A stretch of DNA of 31,536 nucleotides from UBA1206 sp045600105 (GCA_045600105.1 JAZRXG010000018.1:1-31536); one strand, 5' to 3'; shown: positions 6,723 through 15,197, numbered from the stretch's first letter. Notes: a model not told the origin generated them from the letters alone. Program-made: numbers and translations.

Positions 6723-7553
6723 ATGGCAAACAAGACATATAAACCTACAACTCCGTCGAGAAGAAACATGGTCACTCCTTCGTTCGAAGAAGTCACCAAG
6801 AAAACTCCGGAAAAGAGCCTCGTTTCCGTTCTTAAGAAGCACGCCGGCCGCAACAACACCGGACGCATCACCGTCAGACATCACGGCGGCGGAAACAGAA
6901 TCAAGTACAGAATCATTGATTTCAAACGCAATGAGATCGGTGAAAACAAAGTCACCGCTATCGAATACGATCCCAACCGTACCGCTTACATCGCACTCGT
7001 TGAAAACAACGACGGCAAGAAGAGCTACATCCTCGCTCCCAACGGTCTCAAGGTCGGCGACGTTATCCACACCGGCGAAGACGCCGATATCAAGGTCGGC
7101 AACGTTCTTCCCATCGCAAGGATCCCCGAAGGCACCATCATCCACTCCATCGAGCTTTATCCCGGCAGAGGCGCTCAGATCGCCCGCTCCGCAGGCGCTG
7201 CCGCTCAGCTTATGGCTAAAGAAAACGGCGTGGCTCAGGTCCGTCTTCCCTCCGGCGAAGTCAGACTCGTTCCCCTCAACTGCCGTGCGACCATCGGTCA
7301 GGTCGGCAACCTCGAGCACGAAAACGTCAAGCTCGGCAAAGCCGGCAAGACCCGTCATCTCGGCATAAGACCTACCGTCCGCGGTTCCGTCATGAACCCC
7401 TGCGACCATCCTCACGGCGGCGGCGAAGGCAAATCTCCCGTTGGCAGACCCGGTCCTGTTACTCCTTGGGGCAAACCTGCTCTCGGTTACAAGACCAGAA
7501 ATAAGAAAGCTCGCACCGACAAGTTCATTGTCAAGCGCAGAAATGACAAATAA
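6723..7553 (+). CDS. rplB: 50S ribosomal protein L2
   Basis: The 276-residue L2 (family about 275) carries the conserved C-terminal block NPCDHPHGGGEGKSP..RPGPVTPWGKPALGYKTR. The histidine of HPHGGGEG lies close to the peptidyl transferase centre. The N-terminal IRHHGGGNR-like stretch is TVRHHGGGNRIKYRIIDFKR. L2 is needed for subunit association and peptide bond formation. AAGGAG precedes the start at 6723, and rpsS follows after 20 bp. Confidence 0.98.
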   Translation: MANKTYKPTTPSRRNMVTPSFEEVTKKTPEKSLVSVLKKHAGRNNTGRITVRHHGGGNRIKYRIIDFKRNEIGENKVTAIEYDPNRTAYIALVENNDGKKSYILAPNGLKVGDVIHTGEDADIKVGNVLPIARIPEGTIIHSIELYPGRGAQIARSAGAAAQLMAKENGVAQVRLPSGEVRLVPLNCRATIGQVGNLEHENVKLGKAGKTRHLGIRPTVRGSVMNPCDHPHGGGEGKSPVGRPGPVTPWGKPALGYKTRNKKARTDKFIVKRRNDK

Positions 7554-7573
7554 GTCGGTAAGGAGGATTTGAT

Positions 7574-7855
7574 ATGAGCAGAAGTATTAAAAAAGGCCCG
7601 TTTGTTGAAAAGAAACTTTACGACAGAATTTGCGCTATGAATAAAGCAGGTGAAAAGAGAGTCATCAAAACCTGGTCCCGCTCTTCCACCATCTTCCCCG
7701 AATTCGTCGGTCACACCATCGCCGTTCACGACGGCAAAAAACACGTTCCCGTCTACGTAGTCGAAGACATGGTAGGCCATAAGCTCGGTGAGTTCGCTCC
7801 CACCAGAACTTTCAAAGGCCACGCCGGCTCCAAGACTTCCAATAACGGTAACTGA
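7574..7855 (+). CDS. rpsS: 30S ribosomal protein S19
   Basis: The 93-residue S19 begins MSRSIKKGPFVEKKLYDRI, an almost invariant family start, and contains RSSTIFPEFVGHTIAVHDGKKHVPVYV and HKLGEFAPTRTFKGHAG. S19 forms a complex with S13 in the 30S head that contacts the A-site tRNA and the intersubunit bridge. AAGGAGG stands before the ATG. Confidence 0.97.
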   Translation: MSRSIKKGPFVEKKLYDRICAMNKAGEKRVIKTWSRSSTIFPEFVGHTIAVHDGKKHVPVYVVEDMVGHKLGEFAPTRTFKGHAGSKTSNNGN

Positions 7856-7880
7856 TGAAGGCTGAAAGGAGGCACTAAAA

Positions 7881-8231
7881 GTGGAACAGAAGGTTGCAAA
7901 AGCGCATCTCAGACAGTTGCGCATGACCCCGAGAAAGGTAAAGATCGTTCTTGACCTTATCAGAAACAAAAACATTGCGGAAGCTGCCGCAATACTGAAG
8001 ACCACCAATAAGATCGCTTGTGAAAGCGTCGGAAAGCTGCTTGCTTCCGCCGTAGCGAATGCCGAATTCAACCATCAGATGGATGTTGATAAGCTTTACG
8101 TCGCAGAATGCTTCGCAACCCCCGGCATGCTTAAATATATGAAGCGTACGATGCCCAGAGCAAAGGGAAGCGCGAACCGCATCATCAAGCGTACTTCGCA
8201 CATCACCATTGTTCTTAAGGAAAGGGACTAA
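7881..8231 (+). CDS. rplV: 50S ribosomal protein L22
   Basis: The 116-residue L22 starts at a GTG with an AAAGGAGG site upstream. The first residues MEQKVAKAHLRQLRMTPRKVKIVLDLIRNK contain the conserved R.TPRK..LV.DLIR motif. The tunnel-lining beta hairpin is seen in MKRTMPRAKGSANRIIKRTSHITIVL near residues 86-111. L22 with L4 forms the exit-tunnel constriction. GTG is the only suitable start for this gene. Confidence 0.96.
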   Translation: MEQKVAKAHLRQLRMTPRKVKIVLDLIRNKNIAEAAAILKTTNKIACESVGKLLASAVANAEFNHQMDVDKLYVAECFATPGMLKYMKRTMPRAKGSANRIIKRTSHITIVLKERD

Positions 8232-8242
8232 GGAGGTTAATT

Positions 8243-8908
8243 ATGGGACAGAAAGTACATCCTCACGGTTTGCGTGTAGGCGTGATCAAAGACTGGGACA
8301 GCCGCTGGTTCGTCGGTGACGAAAAGTTCGGCGACACCCTCGTTGCAGATTACAAGCTTAGAAAATACCTTAAAAACAAACTTTTCCAGGCAGGCGTTCC
8401 CACTATCGAAATTGAACGCAACGGTGAAAAGATTCACGTTATCATCCACACCGCGAAGCCCGGTATCATAATCGGACGCGGCGGCGCCGAGATCGAAAAG
8501 CTCAAAGCTGACGTAGAAAAGTTCACGGGTCACCCCTGCACCATCAACGTCATCGAAATCAAACAGCCCGATCTCAACGCTCAGCTCGTTGCCGAAAACA
8601 TCGCAGCCCAGCTCGAAAAGAGAATTTCCTTCCGCCGCGCAATGAAACAGTCCATCGCCAAAGCCATCAAGCTCAACGCGAAGGGCATCAAGGTTATGCT
8701 CAGCGGACGTCTTGCCGGTGCTGAAATCGCAAGGACCGAACATTACCATGAAGGAACCATTCCTCTTCAGACCCTCAGAGCAGACATCGACTACGGTTTC
8801 GCCGAAGCAGCTACTACTTACGGCAGAATCGGCATCAAAGTCTGGATCTACAAGGGCGAGGTTCTTCCCGAGGTTAAACGTCCTGCCACCGCTGAAGGAG
8901 GTAGATAA
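8243..8908 (+). CDS. rpsC: 30S ribosomal protein S3
   Basis: The 221-residue S3 begins MGQKVHPHGLRVGVIKDWDSRWF, the family signature. The KH domain loop appears as IIGRGGAEIEKLK near residues 75-87 (GxxG loop G-R-G-G). The C-terminal half has SGRLAGAEIARTEHYHEGTIPLQTLRADIDYG. S3 is part of the mRNA entry channel and of its helicase function. Its last codons contain the AAGGAGG site of rplP, 2 bp downstream. Confidence 0.98.
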   Translation: MGQKVHPHGLRVGVIKDWDSRWFVGDEKFGDTLVADYKLRKYLKNKLFQAGVPTIEIERNGEKIHVIIHTAKPGIIIGRGGAEIEKLKADVEKFTGHPCTINVIEIKQPDLNAQLVAENIAAQLEKRISFRRAMKQSIAKAIKLNAKGIKVMLSGRLAGAEIARTEHYHEGTIPLQTLRADIDYGFAEAATTYGRIGIKVWIYKGEVLPEVKRPATAEGGR

Positions 8909-8910
8909 TC

Positions 8911-9330
8911 ATGTTAATGCCTAAAAGAGTAAAGTTCAGACGTGTTCAGAGAGGCCGTCTTAAAGGAAAGGCCCTCAGAGGCAACAAGATCTCCAACGGT
9001 TCCTACGGTATCGTAGCCCTCGAACCTTCCTGGATCACCAGCAACCAGATCGAAGCAGCCCGTGTAGCCATGACCCGTTACATCAAGAGAGGCGGTAACG
9101 TCTGGATCAAAATATTCCCCGATAAGCCCGTGACTGAAAAGCCCGCTGAAACCCGAATGGGTTCCGGTAAAGGCTCGCCCGAATACTGGGTAGCAGTCGT
9201 CAAACCCGGCAGAGTGCTCTTCGAAATGGACGGCATTCCCGAGGAACAGGCACGCGAAGCTATGCGTCTTGCGGGACACAAGCTCCCCATCAAAACAAAG
9301 TTCGTAACCAAGGCCGAACTTGAAGACTAA
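8911..9330 (+). CDS. rplP: 50S ribosomal protein L16
   Basis: The 139-residue L16 begins MLMPKRVKFRRVQRGRLKGKA, the canonical start, so the first of two nearby ATGs (8911) is used; it also sits 9 nt from GGAGG. The conserved WIKIFPDKPVTEKPAETRMGSGKGSPEYWVAVVKPG segment is complete (about residues 66-101), including the arginine of ETRMG that is hydroxylated in some bacteria. L16 helps place tRNA at the A site. Confidence 0.97.
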   Translation: MLMPKRVKFRRVQRGRLKGKALRGNKISNGSYGIVALEPSWITSNQIEAARVAMTRYIKRGGNVWIKIFPDKPVTEKPAETRMGSGKGSPEYWVAVVKPGRVLFEMDGIPEEQAREAMRLAGHKLPIKTKFVTKAELED

Positions 9331-9344
9331 GGAGGTAAGGAATA

Positions 9345-9545
9345 ATGAATATCAACGAAATCAGAGCTATGTCATCTTCCGAACTCTCCAAGGCTCTCAA
9401 GGAACAGAAGGAAGAGCTCTTCAACCTTCGTTTCCAGCATTCCATCAACCAGCTCGACAATCCCATGAAGCTCGTTGAGACCAAGAAGACTATCGCCCGT
9501 ATCCTTACTGTTCTTCGCGAAAAAGAACTCAAGGAAAACGCGTGA
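9345..9545 (+). CDS. rpmC: 50S ribosomal protein L29
   Basis: A 66-residue, almost entirely helical protein that matches L29: N-terminal MNINEIRAMSSSEL, then the signature ELFNLRFQHSINQLDNP and VETKKTIARILTVLREKE. L29 lies near the tunnel exit next to L23 and takes part in the trigger-factor docking site. AAGGAGG upstream; 14 bp after rplP and 19 bp before rpsQ. Confidence 0.96.
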   Translation: MNINEIRAMSSSELSKALKEQKEELFNLRFQHSINQLDNPMKLVETKKTIARILTVLREKELKENA

Positions 9546-9564
9546 GTGAAAGGAGTCGGCGAAA

Positions 9565-9828
9565 ATGGAAGAACTTAAAAGAAACCTCAGAAAAGTAAGA
9601 GTTGGCAAAGTTGTCAGCGATAAAATGGACAAGACCTGCGTCGTAGCGATCGAAGATGCCGTCAAGCATCCCCTTTACGGAAAGATCGTCAGACGTACCG
9701 TCAAATTCAAGGTTCACGATGAAAACAACGAATGCGGCATCGGCGACAGAGTAGAGATCATGGAAACTCGTCCCCTTTCCAAAGACAAACGCTGGAGACT
9801 CGTGAAAATCATAGAAAAGGCTAAATAA
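9565..9828 (+). CDS. rpsQ: 30S ribosomal protein S17
   Basis: The 87-residue S17 has the OB-fold signature RKVRVGKVVSDKMDKTCVVAIE and HPLYGKIVRRTVKFKVHDE. It is a primary 16S rRNA-binding protein of the 30S body. GDRVEIMETRPLSKDKRWRLV forms the standard C-terminal half. It closes the S10 cluster by the usual definition, but only 14 bp separate it from rplN, so transcription should continue without a break. Confidence 0.96.
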   Translation: MEELKRNLRKVRVGKVVSDKMDKTCVVAIEDAVKHPLYGKIVRRTVKFKVHDENNECGIGDRVEIMETRPLSKDKRWRLVKIIEKAK

Positions 9829-9842
9829 GCCGGGAGGACAAC

Positions 9843-10211
9843 ATGATACAGCAACAGTCATTTATGAAAGTCGCCGATAACACCGGCGCAAAAGAACTGA
9901 TGTGCATCCGCGTTCTCGGCGGCACAGGCAGAAGATATGCCGGCATCGGCGACGTGGTCGTCTGCTCGGTCAAAAAAGCCATCCCCGGCGGCGCAGTCAA
10001 AAAAGGCGAAGTCGTTAAGGCAGTCATCGTCAGAACGGTAGCACCTCAGCGCAGAGCTGACGGCTCTTACGTCAGATTCGACGAAAACGCAGCAGTGCTT
10101 ATCAAAGAAGACAACAACCCCAGAGGAACCCGTATTTTTGGGCCGGTCGCAAGAGAACTCCGCGACAAGGATTACATGAAGATCCTTTCCCTGGCTCCCG
10201 AAGTTGTCTGA
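9843..10211 (+). CDS. rplN: 50S ribosomal protein L14
   Basis: The 122-residue L14 begins MIQQQSFMKVADNTGAKELMCIRVLGG and ends RELRDKDYMKILSLAPEVV, both canonical. The central GDVVVCSVKKAIPGGAVKKGEVVKAVIVRT is complete. L14 forms intersubunit bridges with 16S rRNA and is the binding surface for the silencing factor RsfS. First gene of the spc cluster; GGGAGG precedes it. Confidence 0.97.
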   Translation: MIQQQSFMKVADNTGAKELMCIRVLGGTGRRYAGIGDVVVCSVKKAIPGGAVKKGEVVKAVIVRTVAPQRRADGSYVRFDENAAVLIKEDNNPRGTRIFGPVARELRDKDYMKILSLAPEVV

Positions 10212-10224
10212 GGAGGGTATTGAA

Positions 10225-10554
10225 ATGAGTAAAATGCAAATAAAGACCGGCGATACCGTCGTTGTCATCAGCGGCGCCGGAGCTAACGGCAAAGAACCCC
10301 TTATAGGCAAAGTGCTTGGCGTTTCTCCCAAAGAAGGCAAGTGCATCGTCGAAGGTGCTCACGTCGTATCCAAACACGTCAAAGCCCGCAGACAGGGCGA
10401 GACCGGCGGCATAGTCAAGACCGAAGGCGCTATCTACGCTTCCAAGGTCATGCTCTATTGCCCGAAATGCCAGAAGGGCAGAAGAATCCACATCGTTACC
10501 AGCGCTAACGGCGAAAAGGTCAGAACCTGCGCCAAATGCGGCGAAACGCTTTAA
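10225..10554 (+). CDS. rplX: 50S ribosomal protein L24, with zinc-ribbon tail
   Basis: A 109-residue L24. The KOW-type fold is seen in KTGDTVVVISGAGANGKEPLIGKVLGV, with IVEGAHVVSKHVK following. The C-terminus carries two CxxC pairs (Cys79/82 and Cys102/105), a zinc-ribbon tail found in many but not all bacterial L24. The start was set at the ATG at 10225, 8 nt after GAGGAGG; an in-frame ATG at 10204 lies inside rplN and has no ribosome-binding site. L24 starts 50S assembly by binding the 5' end of 23S rRNA. Confidence 0.96.
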   Translation: MSKMQIKTGDTVVVISGAGANGKEPLIGKVLGVSPKEGKCIVEGAHVVSKHVKARRQGETGGIVKTEGAIYASKVMLYCPKCQKGRRIHIVTSANGEKVRTCAKCGETL

Positions 10555-10569
10555 GGGAGGAGTTATATC

Positions 10570-11109
10570 ATGTCTGTATTGAAAGATTTTTACATCAGCG
10601 ACGTAGCTCCCGCTCTTATGAAAAAGTTCGAATATAAGAACGTAATGCAGATCCCGAAGCTCGAAAAAGTCGTCATCAACGTCGGCTGCAGCGAAGCTAA
10701 AGAGAACCCCAAGGTCCTCGACAGCATCCTCGGCGATCTCGCGCTCATCACCGGACAGAAGGGCGTCATCACTTCCGCCAGAAAGTCCGTTGCAAACTTC
10801 AAACTCCGTGCCGGCAACAAGATCGGCGTCAAAGTCACTCTCCGCGGAAACAAGATGTATGAATTCCTTTACAAATTCTTCAACATCGCTCTTCCCAGAG
10901 TAAGAGACTTCAAGGGTATCAACCCCAACAGCTTCGACGGACGCGGCAACTACGCCGTTGGTCTCAAAGAGCAGCTCATATTCCCCGAGATCGAATACGA
11001 CAAAGTCGATAAGATCAGAGGCATGGATATCTGTGTCGTTACTACCGCAAAGACCGATGAAGAAGCAAGAGAACTCCTCAAGCTCCTCGGCGCACCGTTT
11101 TCTAAGTAA
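10570..11109 (+). CDS. rplE: 50S ribosomal protein L5
   Basis: The 179-residue L5 has MQIPKLEKVVINVGCSEA near residues 26-43, the RKSVANFKLRAGNKIGVKVTLRG block, and NYAVGLKEQLIFPEIEYDKVDKIRGMDI near the C-terminus, all standard. L5 binds 5S rRNA with L18 in the central protuberance and contacts P-site tRNA. GGGAGGAG upstream; 15 bp before rpsN. Confidence 0.97.
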   Translation: MSVLKDFYISDVAPALMKKFEYKNVMQIPKLEKVVINVGCSEAKENPKVLDSILGDLALITGQKGVITSARKSVANFKLRAGNKIGVKVTLRGNKMYEFLYKFFNIALPRVRDFKGINPNSFDGRGNYAVGLKEQLIFPEIEYDKVDKIRGMDICVVTTAKTDEEARELLKLLGAPFSK

Positions 11110-11124
11110 TAGGAGGGAATTAGA

Positions 11125-11310
11125 ATGGCAAAAACATCAATGAAATTGAAACAGCAAAGGCCTGCTAAGTTCTCTACCAGAGCTTACAACAGATGCAAAA
11201 TCTGCGGCAGACCCCACGCTTATCTCAGAAAATACGGTATCTGCCGTATTTGCTTCAGAAATCTTTCCTACGCCGGACAGATCCCCGGTGTTAAAAAAGC
11301 AAGTTGGTAA
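11125..11310 (+). CDS. rpsN: 30S ribosomal protein S14, type Z (zinc form)
   Basis: A 61-residue short S14. The zinc knuckle is intact: CKIC (Cys24/27) and CRIC (Cys40/43), followed by FRNLSYAGQIPGVKKASW, the invariant C-terminus. This zinc-binding form is the common one in Bacillota; longer zinc-free paralogues take over under zinc starvation in some species, and none lies in this window. S14 helps assemble the 30S head. Confidence 0.97.
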   Translation: MAKTSMKLKQQRPAKFSTRAYNRCKICGRPHAYLRKYGICRICFRNLSYAGQIPGVKKASW

Positions 11311-11323
11311 GGAGGAAACATAA

Positions 11324-11725
11324 ATGCAGGTCACAGACGTTGTAGCAGATATGCTCACAAGAATCAGAAATGCCAACTCCGCAAAACACGAAAGCGTTGA
11401 TATCCCTGCTTCCAATATGAAGCTCGCCATCGCTCAGATACTTCTCGACGAAGGCTTTATCAAATCTTTCGAAACCAAAGAAACCGAAAACAAGCAGGGC
11501 GTCATCACCGTTACTCTTAAGTACGGCGAAAACAAGACCCGTATCCTCCAGGGGATCAAGAGAGTTTCCAAACCCGGTCTCCGTATTTACGCAGCTTGTG
11601 AAGACCTTCCCAGAGTCAGAAACGGCCTCGGCGTGGCTATCATCTCCACCTCCAAGGGCATCATGACCGACAAGAAGGCAAGAAAAGAAAACATCGGCGG
11701 CGAAGTTCTCGCCTTCGTGTGGTAA
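11324..11725 (+). CDS. rpsH: 30S ribosomal protein S8
   Basis: The 133-residue S8 has the N-terminal VADMLTRIRNANSAKHESVDIPASNMK and the C-terminal signature GLGVAIISTSKGIMTDKKARKENIGGEVLAFVW, both canonical. S8 binds helix 21 of 16S rRNA. In Escherichia coli S8 is the translational repressor of the spc operon by binding mRNA near rplE; whether that holds here is not shown by the sequence. AAGGAGG upstream. Confidence 0.97.
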   Translation: MQVTDVVADMLTRIRNANSAKHESVDIPASNMKLAIAQILLDEGFIKSFETKETENKQGVITVTLKYGENKTRILQGIKRVSKPGLRIYAACEDLPRVRNGLGVAIISTSKGIMTDKKARKENIGGEVLAFVW

Positions 11726-11738
11726 GGGGGATAAAGCA

Positions 11739-12278
11739 ATGTCAAGAATAGGCAGAATGCACATCACCATCCCCGCAGGCGTTACCGTTAACGTTGCAGA
11801 AAACAACTTCGTTACCGTAAAGGGACCCAAAGGCGAACTCAAAAAGAACCTCTGCCCCCTTATGAACATCGAGATCAACGGCAACGTTATCGAGATCAAA
11901 CGTCCCGATGACGAGAAAGAGACCAAAGCCCTTCACGGACTTACCAGATCTCTTCTCAACAACATGGTTACCGGCGTCAACACCGAGTACACCAAAGAAC
12001 TCAACATCAACGGCGTTGGTTACAAGGCCGTTAAAGAGGGCAAAAAGCTCGTTCTCAACCTCGGCTATTCCCACAACATCGTATTCGAAGAACCTGCCGG
12101 AATCACTTTCGACGTTCCTCAGTCCGATAAAGTCATAGTCCGCGGTATCGACAAACAGCAGGTCGGTCAGCTCGCAGCTGAAATCAGAGCAAAACGCCCG
12201 CCTGAACCTTACCTCGGAAAAGGCGTCAAGTATGCTGACGAAGTCATCAGACGCAAGACCGGTAAGGCCGGTAAATAA
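11739..12278 (+). CDS. rplF: 50S ribosomal protein L6
   Basis: The 179-residue L6 begins MSRIGRMHITIPAGVTV and ends PYLGKGVKYADEVIRRKTGKAGK; KRPPEPYLGKGVKYADE is the L6 signature 1. Two repeated alpha/beta domains are visible (about residues 1-80 and 85-170). L6 lies near the sarcin-ricin loop, where elongation factors act. AAGGGGG stands before the start. Confidence 0.97.
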   Translation: MSRIGRMHITIPAGVTVNVAENNFVTVKGPKGELKKNLCPLMNIEINGNVIEIKRPDDEKETKALHGLTRSLLNNMVTGVNTEYTKELNINGVGYKAVKEGKKLVLNLGYSHNIVFEEPAGITFDVPQSDKVIVRGIDKQQVGQLAAEIRAKRPPEPYLGKGVKYADEVIRRKTGKAGK

Positions 12279-12299
12279 TCGGAAGGAGTGAAATGATCA

Positions 12300-12656
12300 A
12301 TGGTTACAAGAGAAGACAGCAATGTAAAACGTCTCAAGAGACATAAGAGAGTCAGATTCAAGATCGTCGGCACCGCCGAAAGACCCAGACTCTGCGTATA
12401 TCGCTCCAACGATAACATTTCCGCTCAGATAATCGATGATACGGTAGGAAACACCCTCGTTTCCGCTTCCAGCTATGAAAAAGATTTCGCCAACGGCGGA
12501 AACAAAGAAGCTGCGAAGCAGGTCGGTGAACTTCTTGCTAAACGCGCTCTCGAAAAGGGAATCACCGACGTCGTATTCGACAGAGGCGGCTACCTCTATC
12601 ACGGACGCGTAATGGAACTCGCTAACGGCGCACGTGAAGCCGGACTCAAGTTTTAG
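12300..12656 (+). CDS. rplR: 50S ribosomal protein L18
   Basis: The 118-residue L18 has the basic N-terminus RLKRHKRVRFKIVGTAERPRLCVYRSNDNISAQIIDD and the C-terminal VVFDRGGYLYHGRVMELANGAREAGLKF, both diagnostic. L18 binds 5S rRNA with L5. The start at 12300 lies 11 nt after GGAAGGAG. Another ATG at 12293 is out of frame and gives no known protein. Confidence 0.97.
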   Translation: MVTREDSNVKRLKRHKRVRFKIVGTAERPRLCVYRSNDNISAQIIDDTVGNTLVSASSYEKDFANGGNKEAAKQVGELLAKRALEKGITDVVFDRGGYLYHGRVMELANGAREAGLKF

Positions 12657-12668
12657 TAGGAGGGAATC

Positions 12669-13175
12669 ATGGCTAACACTAAATTCGATTTTTCCGAAGT
12701 TGAACTCAAAGAAACACTTGTTACTACCAAGAGAGTATCCAAGACCGTTAAAGGCGGACGTATCGCACGTTTCTCCGCTCTTATAGTTGTCGGTGACGGC
12801 AACGGTCACGTTGGTTACGGACTCGGCAAAGCTGCCGAAGTTCCCGAAGCCATCAGAAAGGCTCTCGAAGCAGCAAAGAGAAACATCATCACCGTTTCTC
12901 TCAAAGATACCACGATCCCTCACGAGATCATCGGTGAATACGGCTCCGGCCGCGTTCTTCTCAAACCGGCTGCCCCCGGTACCGGTATCATCGCAGGCGG
13001 TACTATGCGTGCCGTTCTCGAATCCGTGGGCATCACCAACATCCGCGGTAAATCCCTTCGTTCCAACAATCCTATCAATGTCGTAAAGGCTACCTTTGAA
13101 GCTCTCAAGGGTCTCCGCACCGTTGAAGAGGTTGCTCTGGCACGCGGCATCTCCGTTGATGCAGTCAAAGGTTAA
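12669..13175 (+). CDS. rpsE: 30S ribosomal protein S5
   Basis: The 168-residue S5 shows the double-stranded RNA-binding-like N-domain with VSKTVKGGRIARFSALIVVGDGNGHVGYGLGKAAEVPEAIRKA. The second domain has IIAGGTMRAVLESVGITNIRGKSLRSNNPINVVKATFEAL. S5 is part of the mRNA entry channel and affects decoding accuracy and spectinomycin binding; the KTVKGGR loop looks wild type. TAGGAGG upstream; 12 bp after rplR. Confidence 0.97.
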   Translation: MANTKFDFSEVELKETLVTTKRVSKTVKGGRIARFSALIVVGDGNGHVGYGLGKAAEVPEAIRKALEAAKRNIITVSLKDTTIPHEIIGEYGSGRVLLKPAAPGTGIIAGGTMRAVLESVGITNIRGKSLRSNNPINVVKATFEALKGLRTVEEVALARGISVDAVKG

Positions 13176-13189
13176 GGAGGGTAATCACA

Positions 13190-13369
13190 ATGCAAGTCAA
13201 GATCACTCTCGTTAAGAGCCTTATCGCTCGCCCCGAAAAACAGATCCTCACTGCTAAATCCCTTGGCCTTACCAAGATCGGCGATTCCAAAATCGTTGAA
13301 AAGGATATAACAGTTGAAGGCAAGATCAACGTAATATCCCACCTCATCACCGTTGATGAAGTCAAATGA
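13190..13369 (+). CDS. rpmD: 50S ribosomal protein L30
   Basis: A 59-residue protein, MQVKITLVKSLIARPEKQIL, followed by TAKSLGLTKIGDSKIVEKD, the L30 signature (usual 'T...LGL.K......V..D.P'). L30 is a small 50S protein present in many but not all bacteria. AAGGAGG overlaps the end of rpsE and the ATG follows after about 10 nt. It sits in its normal place between rpsE and rplO. Confidence 0.95.
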   Translation: MQVKITLVKSLIARPEKQILTAKSLGLTKIGDSKIVEKDITVEGKINVISHLITVDEVK

Positions 13370-13389
13370 TCCATAAGGAGGAAATTATT

Positions 13390-13833
13390 ATGAAGCTTCA
13401 TGAGCTTTCTCCGGCTCCCGGCAGCACCAAAGCCAATTACAGAAAAGGCAGAGGCCCCGGCAGCGGTAACGGAAAAACCGGCGGACGTGGTCACAAAGGT
13501 CAGAACGCTCGCTCCGGCGGCGGTGTAAGACCCGGTTTTGAAGGCGGCCAGCTCCCCATATACAGAAAACTCCCCAAGAGAGGTTTCACGAATCATTTTG
13601 CCAAGGAATACGCCATCGTAAACCTTGCAACACTCAACAATTTCTTTGAAGACGGCGAGGTTGTCGATATCGAAGTTCTCCTTAATACCGGCGTAATCCG
13701 TAAGGAACTCAGCGGTCTCAAGGTTCTCGGTAACGGCGAACTTACCAAAAAGCTTACAGTTAAGGCAGCCGTGTTCTCCCAGGCTGCTAAAGAGAAAATT
13801 GAAGCAGTGGGCGGAACAGCCGAGGTGGTATGA
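13390..13833 (+). CDS. rplO: 50S ribosomal protein L15
   Basis: The 147-residue L15 begins MKLHELSPAPGSTKANYRKGRGPGSGNGKTGGRGHKGQNARSGG, the glycine- and arginine-rich tail that threads into 23S rRNA. GFEGGQLPIYRKLPKRGFTN follows. The ATG at 13390 was preferred to one at 13366 because it has AAGGAGG in front and the family N-terminus. Its stop overlaps the secY start (TGATG). The rplO-secY coupling keeps ribosome and translocon synthesis together. Confidence 0.97.
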   Translation: MKLHELSPAPGSTKANYRKGRGPGSGNGKTGGRGHKGQNARSGGGVRPGFEGGQLPIYRKLPKRGFTNHFAKEYAIVNLATLNNFFEDGEVVDIEVLLNTGVIRKELSGLKVLGNGELTKKLTVKAAVFSQAAKEKIEAVGGTAEVV

Positions 13834-15185
13834 TGTTTGAGACGTTAAAGAACGCTTGGAAAGTTCAAGACATCAGAAAAAAACTCATATACACCATCAT
13901 AATCCTCGCGATTTTCAGAATCGGTTCTCAGATCCCCGTACCCTTCGTTGACAGCGCAAAGCTTGCCGAATGCTTCGGCGACGACGTTTCCATCGTCGGC
14001 TACCTGAATCTCCTTTCCGGTTCCGCTCTTTCCAACGGTACTTTGTTTGCTCTTTCGATCTCTCCGTACATCACGGCGTCCATCGTTATCCAGCTTCTTA
14101 CCGTTGCGTTCCCCAAGCTCAAAGAAATGCAGGAAACTCCCGACGGACAGCAGAAGATGCAGAACATCACCAGATACCTCACCGTAGGTCTCGCTGTCAT
14201 CCTCGCATTCGGTTACTTCCGTATGCTCAAGTCCGTTCAGACCGGCGCCAACCAGTACGTCAACGTATTCAACTATGACGTAGCCGACTGGTTCGCGGCA
14301 GTAGTCGTTGTGGCTGCTCTTACCGCGGGCGCCTGCATTGTTATGTGGATGGGCGAAAGAATCGATGAAAAGGGTATCGGCAACGGTATCTCCATGATCC
14401 TCTTCGTCAACATCCTTTCCAGCACTCCGAGAATCCTCGGTTACATCGTTGACTTCACCAAATATGCGTTTACTGACAACGGTTCCATCTGGTACTTCGT
14501 CTGGACTCTCGTTGCGATCGCTCTTATGGCAGCGATCATCTGGTTCGTTATCTACGTTACCGAAGCAGAAAGAAGACTCCCCGTTCAGTACGCAAAGAGA
14601 CAGGTCGGCAGAAGAGTTTACGGCGGCAACAATACGTTCCTTCCCCTTAAGCTCAACATGAACGGCGTTATGCCTATCATCTTCGCTCAGTCGATCGTAA
14701 TGATCCCCGCCACCCTTTCGCTCATCTTCCTTTCCTGGAAAGACGGCGTGACCACCTGGTTCTCTCAGAATTCTCCGTATCCTTTCTACGCAATAGTGTA
14801 CTTCGTACTCATCATAGCTTTCGCTTACTTCTATTCTTCGATCTCCTTCAACCCCATGGAGGTTGCTTCGAACCTTCAGAAGAACGGCGGCACCATCCTC
14901 GGTCACCGTCCCGGCAGAGCTACTGCTGAATACATCAAGAAGATACTCGGCAGAGTAGTATTCATGGGCGCGATCTTCCTTTCGATCATCGCGATCTTCC
15001 CGCTGCTGCTCTTCATGCTTCACCAGTGGTTCGATGGCGTTGTCGCATTCAACGTTCTTTCCACCATTCTCGGCGGCGGATTCGGCGGTACGTCCCTCCT
15101 CATCGTTATCGGTGTCGCACTCGAGACCACACGCTCGCTCGAAGCTCAGATCACTATGCGTAACTACAAGGGTTTCCTTGAATAA
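13833..15185 (+). CDS. secY: Preprotein translocase subunit SecY
   Basis: The 450-residue channel subunit of the SecYEG translocon. It begins MFETLKNAWKVQDIRKKLIYTIIILAIFRIGSQIPVPF, with the first transmembrane helix near residues 18-38, and about ten hydrophobic helices follow. Conserved cytosolic loops are RVYGGNNTFLPLKLNMNGVMPIIFAQS (loop C4 region) and FNPMEVASNLQKNGGTILGHRPG (C5 region, contacts SecA and ribosome). An ATG directly before (13830) is possible, but 13833 has better spacing from GAGG and shares one base with the rplO stop. Confidence 0.97.
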   Translation: MFETLKNAWKVQDIRKKLIYTIIILAIFRIGSQIPVPFVDSAKLAECFGDDVSIVGYLNLLSGSALSNGTLFALSISPYITASIVIQLLTVAFPKLKEMQETPDGQQKMQNITRYLTVGLAVILAFGYFRMLKSVQTGANQYVNVFNYDVADWFAAVVVVAALTAGACIVMWMGERIDEKGIGNGISMILFVNILSSTPRILGYIVDFTKYAFTDNGSIWYFVWTLVAIALMAAIIWFVIYVTEAERRLPVQYAKRQVGRRVYGGNNTFLPLKLNMNGVMPIIFAQSIVMIPATLSLIFLSWKDGVTTWFSQNSPYPFYAIVYFVLIIAFAYFYSSISFNPMEVASNLQKNGGTILGHRPGRATAEYIKKILGRVVFMGAIFLSIIAIFPLLLFMLHQWFDGVVAFNVLSTILGGGFGGTSLLIVIGVALETTRSLEAQITMRNYKGFLE

Positions 15186-15197
15186 GAAGGTGTCTGT

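Noticed and set aside
10204..10224. Earlier start for rplX inside rplN
   Set aside because: No ribosome-binding site, and the extra residues are not part of L24; the ATG at 10225 follows GAGGAGG.
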